Below are positions 53,561 through 64,000 of a stretch of 64,000 nucleotides of DNA, piece by piece. The notes beneath the pieces were generated by a model that was given only the letters and a program-made list of their open reading frames with translations, searched no databases and had not been told where the DNA came from. The position numbers and the translations under genes are program-made. How positions within the stretch are numbered: the stretch's first letter is position 1; each line of letters opens with the position of its first letter. The stretch comes from Dicyema japonicum (taxonomy: Eukaryota; Dicyemida; Rhombozoa; Dicyemidae): positions 810,676 to 874,675 of the forward strand of contig RDEW01000002.1 of NCBI GenBank assembly GCA_011109175.1, given 5' to 3'.

Positions 53561-56500
53561 CCGACTGACTAGACGATCAGCTTCCTACAATCGACTGACT
53601 GTCTTGGTTTTCCTTTTTTGGGGTTAGATAATAATAATGAATTATGTCAGATTAAATTACATTAAATTTTGAGTAATTATTAAATAATAAATAATATATA
53701 AATTAAATTTTTAAACACAAATCGAAAACCGTTTAAATCAACATTTCTGGAAGTATTTCACAAACAGTACTGGAAACATTTACTTGCATCTAAATCAGTC
53801 TATTCCCTTCATAGTTTTGGGCATAACGACGATTTTAGTTCATTTTTATCAATTTTTTTCTGGTTTCAAAAGTAAATACATTTTCTGAGCTCAAACAATA
53901 ATAATCATTTCGCTGAACACATTAATACTATTTTCGTCTCCAAAAGTGCAGAAATAACAAAAATTCAAATTTCCGAAAATTAAGGTTGCCCATACCCGTG
54001 AGCTTAAATCTGATGACTTCTTTACACTCAATATCTCACGTACCTATAATTCCTTCAACTTCCCTCTGATTAACCAAATCCCCATATTTATGCCTCCGGA
54101 CAAATGCTTTTTTAATCTCCTCTTGAAGCTAAAACTAGTGACTTTGGCATCAATATTCGCACACTACGAATGGCCAACCACGACTAATCGACAGACAGAT
54201 GTCAATGTTTCAAGTAATTCTCCATCCAAGGGTTATTATGAATTGATAACTTCACTGTTAGTCATATCAAATGCATAATTTTGTCGAGGATGCAATTGAA
54301 GAGTATTTGAAGTGAGGGTATTTTCAGAGGTCATATTTTCAGATACCATATTTTAAAAATTACAACCGGCAAATAGTTTTTTTATGTTTTATAGATTATA
54401 AATTGTTTGAAAAAAACGAGTGAGATTCAATGTTTATTACTAACTTTCCAATATAATATTATTCGTAATATAATTCGTCCTCTTCAAAAGGGGGTATTTA
54501 TTTTCAAATTTTACGGATAATGTGGAATATTTACAAACTGTAATGTCAATCGTTCTACTAAAATTGATTGATTAATTGGCCTCGTTCAATAATTGAGTTT
54601 TCTTCACATAAAGGTTCAATTCTCATACATCATTTATTCTCCCTGCCATATTAATTGGTGACGGCGTTTGGTCATTCAATCCAACTCTCCTTTTTGATGA
54701 CTCCCTGATTTCTGACTGTTTTACTTAAAACTCGACAAAATCAGTATCATTTTAATCCCACCTTCCGTTTTTGAAGTTTCCCTAGATTTCCACGTCTGTT
54801 TTACTTAAAACTTGACAACTAATCAGTTTTTAAAGTAAAGCTTGAATGTTCTCAGATAATCTTTAATTGACTTACACACGTGAGTATGGTTTGGCCTCAG
54901 CCTAATAAACCAGAGGAAATCGTCCATTAAAGTGAATTCATTTTGGATATCAATATTCATTATGTCCTCTCCCTAAAAAGTATTGACTCCTTGACTCAAT
55001 GATTAAAAAATATGCTACATTTCAATTTTAACATTTGAGTAACTATGTAGTGATATTTAAGTCAAAAATGTCAAAACTACATGCTCACTAAAGAAAATAT
55101 TTCAAAGCAATAACTGTTACCATCCTTTCTCGAAGTGATTGTAAAGCAGGGACCAAAATACATGTTCACTAATGGAAATATTTCAAATCATAACAACATT
55201 TAAAACAGAGTCAATTGATCTTTATTTTGTGTCGAACATATTTTGAAAAATAAAGATTCAAATTCAGAAATCAGTTTTTGAAAGAGAAAATAATTTTTAA
55301 TGCAAGAAAACGAAAATTTTGACATAACATATCTTTGTCGACCATGTGAATAACATGTTCTAAATGTTCCTTGGTTGTTACTAAATTAAAACGAGGACCT
55401 TTACCTTCCTTGACATATGTGATGGTTCTGTTCTAGTTGACGGCACTGCAACCAACCATTGGAATCCCTCAAAACCATTCACCAAGTGTATAATGTCACT
55501 TTGATGTTGTCATGGCCGTAGTAATGTCAATCATGTCAATAAACATAATATTTTTATCGTAATCATTGAAACTACAAATTCTGTTCTTAGGATAATTAAG
55601 AAAATAAAACAGCCATCTGAGGGTTCCTTAAATATATACTCCCGATTTCTCTATGGGACATAAAAACAGATCAATCCAAGATTAATCAAAAGAATCACAA
55701 AAACACAAATATAAAAATTAAATTCTATCAAAAAAGAGGTACCACAGAGCGTCACTAAGATTAGAAGATTTTCAATTTATTTTAAACGACTTCTAGTTCA
55801 GTCTATAAATCATATATTTCTTCAGCGTACTAAAGGTATAATGTGTTAAACAGTAGATGACAGTTTTTTGATAAATATAAAAAAATTGAGTAAACATGTA
55901 AATTCAACAAATCAAATATATTGATAAATTGCAAATCACTTTTTCTATCACTGAGAGAAACAATATTCTACAGGTTCCACATCGCTGGACTGAAGCTACA
56001 AGCAGAATAAGATGATTGCACTGATCGTCATGACAAACAGAAAAAGAAAAACCTAAAATAAACATAAATTATTAAGATTCGAAGGAAAGTCAAGGTTAAT
56101 AATTATAATTCCCGAAATAATACAAGAAGTTACAAATGCCGCATTCCCATATTGCTAACCCGTCCTGTACTTCAAACATAAATTTAAGAAAAACCGTTCT
56201 TATACCATTATTCAAGAAGTTCCCCCTATTCTAAGGCCATTCTGATGTAAATATTTTTGCTAAAAGCATACCCAACATAGTAACATCAAAATATCCCCGA
56301 CATAATAACATCAAAAATTAAAATGGAATTTCTAAAATTTGATAGTTTCCATACCCAGTAAAGCTACCAGTAACAGAATAGTCACTTTAAAATTCAAAAA
56401 ATCTTAAGCATTATTCTACAACGATTCCTTTTGATATTTTATAATTTTATAATTTACGCTGTTTCCAATCCAACCGGATTCCTGTTAAAGATTTCTCGAA

Positions 56501-56990
56501 TTCAATTTGCCAATATTTCTCGTTAAATTTTGACCAAATAAATATAATTTTAACATTTTTTGTGTTTCCTTTCCTTTGTAGATGTAAGTAATTACAAAGA
56601 TCCATAACCATCTATTAGTTTCTCAGAAAAAACGATGTAATGAATATCTCCAACGAGTCCTAGTTTGACGCTTGGACTCTTCAATGTTACACCCTCCTTC
56701 TTATTAAGTCTCGTCCATCTATCAAATGGGAAACTTTGCTTTATCCGAAAAACTTTAATTTTCTTCTCAAATTCATATTAGGTTTAATTTGAGCATTTTA
56801 TAGTGGCTAGATACGATTTTTGATGCAAAAAACGACTAACTTTAGTCAGAGACAGGGACGTCTGGCTACACTCAAATGACTTCTATGAATCTCAGAAGCT
56901 CCTCTAGTTGATTTTCGTTGCTATTGTGTAAGGAAATTGTGCCAGTGGGGATCGATATTTCGAATTAAAAAACTAGACTTATACGCAGAG
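53561..56990. other. long gene-poor AT-rich stretch
   Basis: Very AT-rich. 54680-54835 contains imperfect repeats (GACTGTTTTACTTAAAACTC and GTCTGTTTTACTTA). 55060-55200 has a repeated TACATGxTCACTAA-GxAAATATTTCAAA. Around 53900-53985 a frame with NHFAEHINTIFVSKSAEI resembles the pre-RT linker of a retrotransposon but is weak. No other gene-like structure. Confidence 0.4.
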
Positions 56991-57174
56991 CCATATTAGC
57001 TATTGTTTAGTCAGGCAAAACACACACTTTATTTAAGTAAAGAATAGTCATTATAACTAATTGTAGAGGGTGAACCAAGGAATGCTCTTCACTTCTTTTA
57101 TTGTTGTTGGGTGTATGTCCTTTATAGACGATCCGGTACCGTAGTGAGATGTTCAATAATGACGGCGTCACTGG
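56991..57174. repeat. dispersed repeat of about 180 bp, copy 2
   Basis: Aligns over its whole length with 40411-40585 (GAACCAAGGAATGCTCTTCA, TTGTTGGGTGTATGTCCTTT, GTTCAATAATGACGG). Continues into a short piece also seen near 15110 (CCTTCAACCGAA). Confidence 0.65.
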
Positions 57175-57179
57175 AACCT

Positions 57180-57487
57180 TCAACCGAAATTTACAGCACC
57201 GGGAATCGAACTTATAGAATCTTCTTCTAGACTGAGTCAAAAGCTATGTATGTCAATCGAGCAAAGCACTTTTTAAAGTGTCTCGGCTTGATTGTGAATC
57301 CGACTCGAATGTAGTCGGTCAATGTTTGTAGGTATGAAGATGTGGATCTCTCATTTTTCAGGTTAATCGAATAATCGAATAGTTTGAAGTTTGAAACCGA
57401 CGTTAGAAAAGTGACTCCCCCGTCTCCAAGATTTTTTAATAAAACAAAATCACTAGGCCTCAACTTATTATTTAATTTAATATTCAT
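57180..57487 (-). mobile_element. non-LTR RT fragment
   Basis: 86 codons ending KPRHFKKCFARLTYIAFDSV, a degraded form of the RT palm motif (IDIHKAFDSI at 61880 and 48985). The upstream part is not recognised. Confidence 0.4.
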
Positions 57488-59255
57488 TTATTATTAAAAT
57501 CATTTTTAACATGGCGAACCCTGTATCACATTAGCGCATTATTCAGAGCGTGGTTGCCACGTTGTTTTGGTTGGATCTTGTTCTGTGTGATTTTTCTGTA
57601 GTATTTCTTCATTATTGTATATATACTGGTGGATTTATCAAATGGTGTCGAATGCTGTTATCAAAGTGTATTATATATGTATTTTGGTAATTCTTAATTA
57701 TGGATTATTCTCCAATATTTGATTTGTCTCAAACAGATGATTTTATTTTCACATATTTAATATCCATTTTGTAAATTTTTTTCCTCCACAGTGGGCTTGA
57801 GGGTTTTCTCTGGGAATGTTTGGACTTTTTTGAAGCACATCGCCGGGGGTCGATAATGACCCCGGGGTAGTAATGTATACTACTAAACCTCCACTTTTAT
57901 ATGACACATTTATTATATATATAATTTTTTCTCTATTTTTTGCGATCTCTGGCTGGACATTTAATATTTTAATATCATTGTCGGACTATGCCGTTACATT
58001 TTCGAAAAGATATTGGGATTCAACGTGCATTGAATAGGATTTGCTCATCAAAATTGGAAACTCTTTCGTTGCGATTTGAGATTATCGGACAATTCTATAT
58101 AATTTTAGTTTCTTCATTTTGAATTATTATTTACTTGAATCACAATTATTTTATGACTCAATCTGTCATTCAGATATTCTCTAACACGATAAACAAAAGC
58201 ATCAATTTATTTGTTTAACGCAGGTCTTTGTATTATTATTGTCTCATGGGTTAAAGGAAAAGAGAATACAGTTGAGTTGGGATCCGATTGTTCGGTCTTG
58301 GACTATCCCACATTCTGCAATATTTTTAATGAGATTAGAAAATTTCATAATTTTAACTGAGAAAAATGTATCTTTGATAAATTTCCTCTGTCGGCTTTTC
58401 AAAGAATATTTGATACACCGATTTTCTGAGACGTTTCTTTGTATAATGTTCATTAATGATTATAAAATGTGTGGATTTAATCTGACGATACTTTTCATGA
58501 CGATTTGTACAACCAACGTCCTTCGACATCTTCTAAATTATTCATCAGCATACTGATTAATGTTTTTACGTACAAACGACACAACGTGCAATACAAGATT
58601 TTATTTGAGTATTTTTTTAATATATTTAGAAACCCTAGATCACCACCGTTATTATAGGCAATATGCGTAAAACCATAATAGTTATCGTTTCACACGTGTA
58701 GCAATCACGCAGGCCTTTAATTTAACTCTTTCTTAACGTGGGAGTTGAAATTCAACAGTCTGTCGAACATTAATCCAAGAATTCAGGGAGACCTTGTTAC
58801 TGGTATTGGAAAGGACCAATTAAAATTCTTTGATCTTAATGAGACCGTCTGATTGAATCTTTCAAAAATTCCTCGACTCTCCGGTTTGTTCGGCCTTCCA
58901 TGGATTTGAGTTGTTGAATTCATCACATAACTTATTATTATAGGCAACTATCGTAGAAGTATAATTGTTATATTTCTACACGTGCGCGATTTTTCGGCGA
59001 TTTTTCGGATCAATCTCGTCCTCTTTCCTGGTTTTAGTATTGGCCGTATTATTGCCTGTTTCCATAATAATGATATCACATTCTGGTTAATTGAATAGTT
59101 GAAAACCGACGTAGAAAAGTGACTCCCCGTGCCTTTTTTGCGGAATTTTCGATAATAATATATTCAATAATAATAAATTTTTTTAATTTTTAAATTTATT
59201 GAAACACAAATATTAAATATATATAATTTCAAATAAATTGTAAATACGCGTTGAT
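57488..59255. other. gene-poor stretch with a G+C-rich palindrome
   Basis: 57843-57868 contains CGGGGGTCGATAATGACCCC, a near-perfect hairpin. 58655-58710 and 58930-58985 are a diverged direct repeat (ATAGGCAA, TAATxGTTAT, CACACGTG). The 105-codon ORF at 58239-58556 is not recognised. Confidence 0.4.
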
Positions 59256-60073
59256 ATGGTTCGCATGTTTATACTTTATTCTTAAAGGGTGTTAAAGGAT
59301 TAAAGAGACATTTGAAACAAGTAAATGCTCCCAAAAAGTTTGCCCTAAGTCTCACAAACAGCGAGAGTGTATTCCGATGGCATTGATACCACGAGAGTAC
59401 TTCAAATTTGCCCTTAACTATCAGGAGACAAAGAAAATAGCCAAAAGAAGGATCGTAATGGTCGACAGGAAAATCATAACGCATCATCGCTTTCCGATCG
59501 GCCTAATGAGTAAGCTTAGTTCTCTATGGAAGACGTGATCTTCCTCTCCAAGGTGAACAAGCACTACAGGATGCTCCACGATGCCAAGGGAAGATTCAAG
59601 CCGACTCCTATGGAGAAGCCGTGGTTGAGGTATAAAAAGATTTCATGTCCCCAGGTGAAGCTCTGCAAGGTTAAGAAAACTGTACACACGTGACAGTCGG
59701 ACAATCCGCTTTCAAATCCCGCAGTAAAGGCTAACGACAATATAATGTTCCATTTGTCCACTGGGGAAATTAGGGACCACATAACCATGGACAAAGGCTG
59801 GAGTTATTCCTCATCTCTAGGCAATCTGTGCATCATAACCGGGGGACGTAACTTTGGTATAGTTAGGGTGGTCAACAAGATTGAAAGACACCCTGGTGTG
59901 TATGACATTGTGTACGTGGAAGATCAGGCTCACAACAAGTTTTGTACTCGGTTTGGTGTTTGAATGAATTTAGGATGCAAAATATATTTATTATTGGACA
60001 GGGGAATACTTCATGGATTTCGTTTACCACTGATAAGGACATTAACCTATGGCTGACAGAGAACATAGACTGA
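59256..60073 (+). pseudogene. RPS4: 40S ribosomal protein S4 pseudogene that kept ultrashort introns
   Basis: RPS4 is a small-subunit rRNA-binding protein. Visible: GLKRHLKQVNAPK (N-terminus), then, in another frame, EYFKFALNYQETKKIAKRRI, DRKIITHHRFPIGLM, SKVNKHYRMLHDAKGRF, VKLCKVKK, RDSRTIRF, AVKANDNI, STGEIRD, GNLCIITGGRNFG, KIERHPGVYDIVYV and a C-terminus starting NIFIIGQGN. The blocks follow the order of the normal protein (263 residues in human) but about 17 and about 10 residues are missing near the start and middle, and at least three frame breaks occur. Introns of 29 (59259-59287), 23 (59510-59532) and 23 nt (59951-59973) remain, so it arose by DNA duplication, not by retroposition. 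Confidence 0.82.
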
Positions 60074-60372
60074 ATCAAAATGCCAAGATAAAGGAACTGT
60101 TATGGATTGAATAGTCTGACTCGTTTTTTATTTATTGATACATTCTCTTTTTGTTGATAGTTGTGCTTTGAGAGGCCAGCGCAAAGGAACCTTAAGTTTC
60201 CCTAATTATTAGTGAATCCGTTTTACTTCTTTATGGATATTATCGACGTCTCCTCGTTGTTTTTAAAGAGGTATAAATTCTATTAGTTACACAGAGACAA
60301 ATCCAAATGTAGAAGACCTGAAGTAGCTCACTAAAAATGTACTTCCACACCTTATCTTTGACGGTACTTGAT

Positions 60373-60570
60373 TTAAACCTGAATGGATACTACAATGAAC
60401 AAATGGTCAAACAGCGTCCCCCTGACTGCGTGGCTATTCCCTCTCAGGATGGAGAGCGACATTCGCTCAAATAACCAGCAGAGCTCACGGGGATCGCCTA
60501 TCCGTGCAGAAATCCAATTCCCTAGACGACTCAAGGATTCCAGCGTCGCAGACTTAAGGGAACCAGACAC
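60373..60570 (-). mobile_element. 3' fragment of the RLE-type retrotransposon family
   Basis: SATLESLSRLGNWISARIGD then PRELCWLFERMSLSILRGNS with HAVRGT, matching the C-terminal tail of the element at 10131-10394 (ALGCLLTK..., WLFQRISLAVVRGNSHSI). The 106-codon ORF on the other strand (60383-60703) is largely its shadow. Confidence 0.75.
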
Positions 60571-60703
60571 TGATTATTTGGAGAAAATTGGAATTACAGT
60601 CATTGATAACACATGCATACTGAAAGTCCCCTTACTAAATTCGGAAAGCCACGATATTCAGGGATTTAATTGGAGAATTCATCAAAAACATATTGGGCGA
60701 TAG

Positions 60704-61599
60704 ACTTTAAATGAGCGATCAAAGGTATAACTGGGAGATAGTCATATTATTAGCAACATACAATTAACCTAAGATATTATATTTCATCTTCGGACAGATT
60801 ATCTTTCACGTTCTCTCTCAAAATGTCTTTATACTCCATAATCCCCGATGTTATAATGAACATTGACTAAATGGAAAACTCAGAGATATTTCATGCATGA
60901 ATTACCGGAAATTAAAAAACGCCTGATTTCGATTGAGTCAACTCATCCTCACCAAAGTCAATGGAGCTTCGAAAGAGACTATTATCGTTACCGTCAGGGG
61001 CAACATTATTAATACCTGAATGAGCAATAATAAACAAAAATAACTTAAATAATAAAATAACCTCTCAAGACCTCTTTGAACCTTCAACCTTGACTTCCTG
61101 AAAGCCAAATAAATAAACCCAGGCTTTGTGATCAACAATGAAGGTCTTTGAGCTATTTTTTCAGATAATGAATCATAGGATGATAACCACGTTTACTTTG
61201 AGTATATTTTAGTAGCCAAAGGAATCACGTTTTTACAGAGTTCCTCGATGTTCTGCTCCTTTTGGGACAAGTCGAGACGAGTCTGAGTAATGGAAACGAC
61301 GCGAGTTGAGTTTGCTAACTTTTAGACCACAGGATGAGGGGAGGGAAACAAAAACTATATTTTTGAATTACTAAGTTTGTTGTGATTTGGCGGATCTCAG
61401 TTGAACGATGTGAAGTTAATCGATGTTTTTTCCCGCTAATTTCGTTCGCCGAGTAGACCCATGAGTGCTGAACGTCAAAGGTTATTACAAGAATTTTGAC
61501 TGTGCTCTTGCATGAGATTTCTTTTACAATCAGGACCAGTCCAATAGTTAGCCAATCAAAAACTATTGTCTGTACTCGTGGTCATTGAATTATTGTTTA
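60704..61599. other. no gene recognised
   Basis: Short ORFs only; 60720-60850 and 61020-61070 are AT-rich. Confidence 0.4.
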
Positions 61600-62610
61600 A
61601 TCATTCATTCTGGTGGTCGTGCATATGCTACAATTGTTCGGTAGCTCTCAGAACGCTTTTTCCTTTGTATGCTGAGATGACATCGTCCGTAAGAGAGAGA
61701 TAATGTTTTCGCTTCGGTATTGATTGGTAGATCATACAGGAAGATTAAACAGTTACGGTGACAAGGGGATATTGCTATGCTTCTGTTACCACTCTTCGTC
61801 CTGTTAGAAAATTTGCGAGTCATCGTTTAAATTCCTTGGGGATTAGGGACCATAGATCTTTCGAATCAAGATTTTTCTGGGTATTGAGTCAAAAGCCTTG
61901 TGAATATCAATAGAGCAAATCAGAGTTTTGTGTCACTAGGCTTTGAGAAAGTGATTAGATGTCGACAACATCTTGGCTTAGGTACATTGGTCTGTGCCAA
62001 GGAGGAAACTCTTTTGGCTTCCCATGGAAGTGTGTTAATTTTCATGTTGTGGAAGTTGTTTCGATTGATCGAGAGGTTATATAACTGAGTTAGAGCTATG
62101 AGGGCACAATTTCTTCACGACAGTTGCTAGAATTCCATCTGGTCTAGTGAAGTAAATTTTTTCTGTGTTTTAATGGCATTTTAATCTTGTGGGTGAGAAA
62201 GTGATTAGGTTGAGACATCATCTTGGTTTCAGGCAAGACGGTCGAATGAGTTAGTAGAGGACTGGGATGTCCTTTTGTGGATGTATTGTTTAATGGCCAC
62301 ATATGGTTTTACTAAAAGGTTTCACTGCATTATCAAGTGATTTGTAACTTTCTGCGCCTAAGACCGTGGGGATGCTAAAGTTAAGTCTGGTGAGGTAACA
62401 TTGTCATTAGCTCTGCAAGGTGTTCTTGTATTTCTTCGGTAGTCAGTAATGATCATAGGTTTTCCTGTGATCAGAGTATAGACAGGTGCCGTAGTTTTTT
62501 TAAACCAGGTCGATGGACTCCATTCGTCATTATTAAAATTCCAAGGTATTCTAATGGGGATGAGAACTCGTGATGGCAAGGGGTCGTCATGTGAAAAATT
62601 AAGAGTCAAT
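61600..62610 (-). mobile_element. non-LTR retrotransposon, internal RT region, decayed
   Basis: Minus strand, order from the 5' side: 62358-62609 open with WSPSTWFKKTTAP and NDNVTSPDLTLASP (SPDL is common late in the endonuclease); SIDIHKAFDSIPRKILI at about 61860-61910 (palm); a degraded PQGSP region; FLYDLPINTEAKTLSLSYG near 61700. Many stops. Confidence 0.6.
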
Positions 62611-62954
62611 TACTTTTCCTTCCACTCCGTTGACATTCAGTTAAATAATAGAGATAGATTTTGATAGTCGGATTTGGTTTGACGTCACAAGACATGATCA
62701 GTAAGGTTTTCACCAGGTTAGGTCAATAGCAGCAACAAAAGAGTATTACTGTGAAGTTAAGTCCACTGTTGACTTTAGCAGAAACAGTGAACCACATGAC
62801 CCCCGCTAAATTCCAATTAGTAAATTATTGTGAGTAAATAATGAGAAATTATAATTCATTAATTATTTATAAAATTATATTAAATATTTATTTATTTGAT
62901 TAAATTAATAAATTATTTTCAAAATAAAGTATAATTCTTTTGTGGTCACTACTT
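62611..62954. other. region upstream of the second Bcl-2-like copy
   Basis: 62820-62940 is almost pure A+T, like the region upstream of copy 1 (22240-22340). No element recognised. Confidence 0.3.
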
Positions 62955-63417
62955 ATGTTACAATTAACCACTTTTGATGTGTTCCAAGCAATTTGTTCTA
63001 CAAATCCAAACACCTGCCAACTCAAACCCCTTATAATAAAGATTGAGGAAATGATAAAAGAACGTTTACCTTATCTTTCCCTGGTAAACCGTTGGTGTAG
63101 ACTCTCTGGGTGTTCCATTCCATAAAAAATTGGAATTGATACTCGAAAATGTTGAGTCTGAGCATTTAAATTCAGTCAATGGTCGTCTGCTTATGCTTAT
63201 GGTGTTCAGTCGGTCACTGGCTAGTGCTCATCCTAATAATGTAAATGATATTGTGAATGTGTTTGCATCTCATTTTGATTGCAATGAGGAATATGTTAAT
63301 AATGTTGAGTCAAAGGGGGGTTGGCTTAGATTTCTAAAAGGTGCAGGACTTTGTACTGAAAATGAATCAATGTTCTCATATTATATGAGGTGGCTTGGGT
63401 CTGTATTTAGAATTTAA
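62955..63417 (+). pseudogene. second Bcl-2-like gene, single-base insertion
   Basis: Aligns with 21773-22237 from MLQLTTFDVFQAI to the identical end MRWLGSVFRI. One extra T at about 63092-63093 (CGTTGGTGTAG against CGTGGTGTGG) shifts the frame, splitting the gene into 62955-63125 and 63130-63417. Past it, NGRLLMLMVFSRSLA (BH1-like), DIVNVFASHF and YVNNVESKGGWLRFLKGAGL (BH2-like) are preserved. Codons differ mostly at third positions, which suggests selection on the protein until recently. A sequencing error cannot be excluded, in which case this would be an intact second gene of about 153 residues. Its 3' flank is also similar to that of copy 1. Confidence 0.65.
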
Positions 63418-63468
63418 TTTATTTTAATAAATTTTTATTATATTTTGATTTTGTTAAGGATTTTATTA

Positions 63469-63567
63469 AGTTTGCTATTTTTAATTAAGTGTCTTTGTGA
63501 CGTCATAGATTGCGGTTTTACCGTAACTGCGGTTTTATCGACTATTTTTTGATGTACATAGCTTATT
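63469..63567 (+). repeat. 3'-flank repeat with TGACGTCA, copy 1
   Basis: TTTGCTATTTTTAATTAAGT, TGTGACGTCATAGATTGCGG, CCGTAACTGCGGTTTTATCG, TTTGATGTACATAGCTTATT; repeated almost identically at 63767-63866. The first half (TTTGTTAAGGA ... GTGACGTCAT) also resembles the 3' flank of the other Bcl-2-like gene at about 21665-21740 (minus strand). Confidence 0.8.
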
Positions 63568-63674
63568 AATTTAAACTTATTTAAAAGGAAACATCAACCC
63601 AGGGTCATACAGTAGCCGCCCTGAGTGGGTGTTGCAACAACCAAATTAATAATAATAAAGCCTTTTCACGAGAG

Positions 63675-63751
63675 CCATATTATTTATAGCTCCGCATAGG
63701 CAAGACACACACTTTATTTTAGTAAAGAACAGTTAATTTTAACTAATCGGT
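63675..63751. repeat. dispersed repeat of about 180 bp, copy 3 (partial)
   Basis: Carries CCATATTATTTATAGCT, AGGCAAGACACACACTTTAT and GTAAAGAACAGTT, then breaks off where the 63767 repeat begins. Confidence 0.6.
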
Positions 63752-63766
63752 TTATTATCATTATTA

Positions 63767-63866
63767 AATTTGCTATTTTTAAGTAAGTGTCTTTGTGACG
63801 TCATAGATTGCGGTTTTGCCGTAACTGCGGTTTTATCGAGTATTCTTTGATGTACATAGCTTATTA
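63767..63866 (+). repeat. 3'-flank repeat with TGACGTCA, copy 2
   Basis: Direct repeat of 63469-63567, about 300 nt downstream, with few differences. The insertion of the 180-bp repeat family member lies between the two. The last 130 nt of the window show nothing. Confidence 0.8.
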
Positions 63867-64000
63867 AATTTTAACGCTTACTAGCACAAATAAGTAGATC
63901 CGAATATCGTGAGAACACCAAATGAGCACTTTTTCAATTCATTTTGGAAGGTGATTGCTTGATATGATGCCAAAAGTCTCACTCCATTGAGGTTGAAAAA

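Noticed and set aside
58239-58556. 105-codon ORF, possible piggyBac or membrane protein
   Set aside because: No catalytic or membrane pattern could be identified; hydrophobic content follows the AT-rich composition.
1-64000. tRNA or rRNA genes
   Set aside because: Scanned by eye for GGTTCRANYCC-type T-loops and rRNA core sequences; the candidates (for example near 47600 and 54610) fall in coding or AT-rich DNA without a cloverleaf. A covariance-model search would decide.

Overview
The window is AT-rich animal nuclear DNA. It holds a few host genes in a dense field of decayed transposable elements. The clearest organism clue is intron size. In coproporphyrinogen oxidase, O-GlcNAc transferase, propionyl-CoA carboxylase beta, an MSH4 relative, a ribosomal protein S4 relative and a C-type-lectin-like gene, reading frames resume only if introns of about 20-28 nt are removed, 23 nt being the commonest size. 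Introns this small are known from dicyemid mesozoans (parasites of cephalopod kidneys), so a dicyemid or a close relative is my best guess. This is inference; no taxonomic search was possible.

Layout. 1-6.1 kb: old duplications and a deleted non-LTR element. 6.7-7.6 kb: a pogo/Tigger-type transposon remnant. 8.0-9.0 kb: an intact coproporphyrinogen oxidase gene. 10.1-13.1 kb: a nearly full-length non-LTR retrotransposon with a C-terminal restriction-like endonuclease-type domain. 15.2-19.1 kb: retrotransposon and integrase remnants and a tandem duplication. 19.4-19.8 kb: a small two-exon gene of unknown function. 21.8-22.2 kb: an intronless gene whose protein resembles the Bcl-2 family. 22.3-23.3 kb: the 3' end of an R2-like element. 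25.0-28.5 kb: O-GlcNAc transferase with at least 17 introns and one frameshift. 28.8-35.5 kb: retrotransposon fragments and a hAT transposon carrying a nested Tc1/mariner-type insertion. 36.6-38.0 kb: a broken, internally deleted MSH4. 38.8-45 kb: repeats. 45.8-47.8 kb: propionyl-CoA carboxylase beta, open throughout if one unusual intron is accepted. 47.9-51.5 kb: retrotransposon remnants. 52.2-52.7 kb: a lectin-like gene or pseudogene. 53-59 kb: mostly gene-poor. 59.3-60.1 kb: an RPS4 pseudogene that kept its introns. 62.9-63.4 kb: a second, frameshifted copy of the Bcl-2-like gene with a duplicated 3' flank.

The host genes share no obvious pathway and are not an operon. Coproporphyrinogen oxidase belongs to heme synthesis, propionyl-CoA carboxylase to mitochondrial propionate, valine and isoleucine breakdown, OGT to nucleocytoplasmic protein glycosylation, and the Bcl-2-like proteins (if correct) to control of apoptosis. 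I found no RNA genes, CRISPR arrays or viral replication genes. Items most worth following up: the uniform ultrashort introns, including one that appears to end in TG; the Bcl-2-like pair; the nested transposons whose removal restores a reading frame; and 2A-like motifs at the start of the endonuclease ORFs of CR1/Jockey-like elements.
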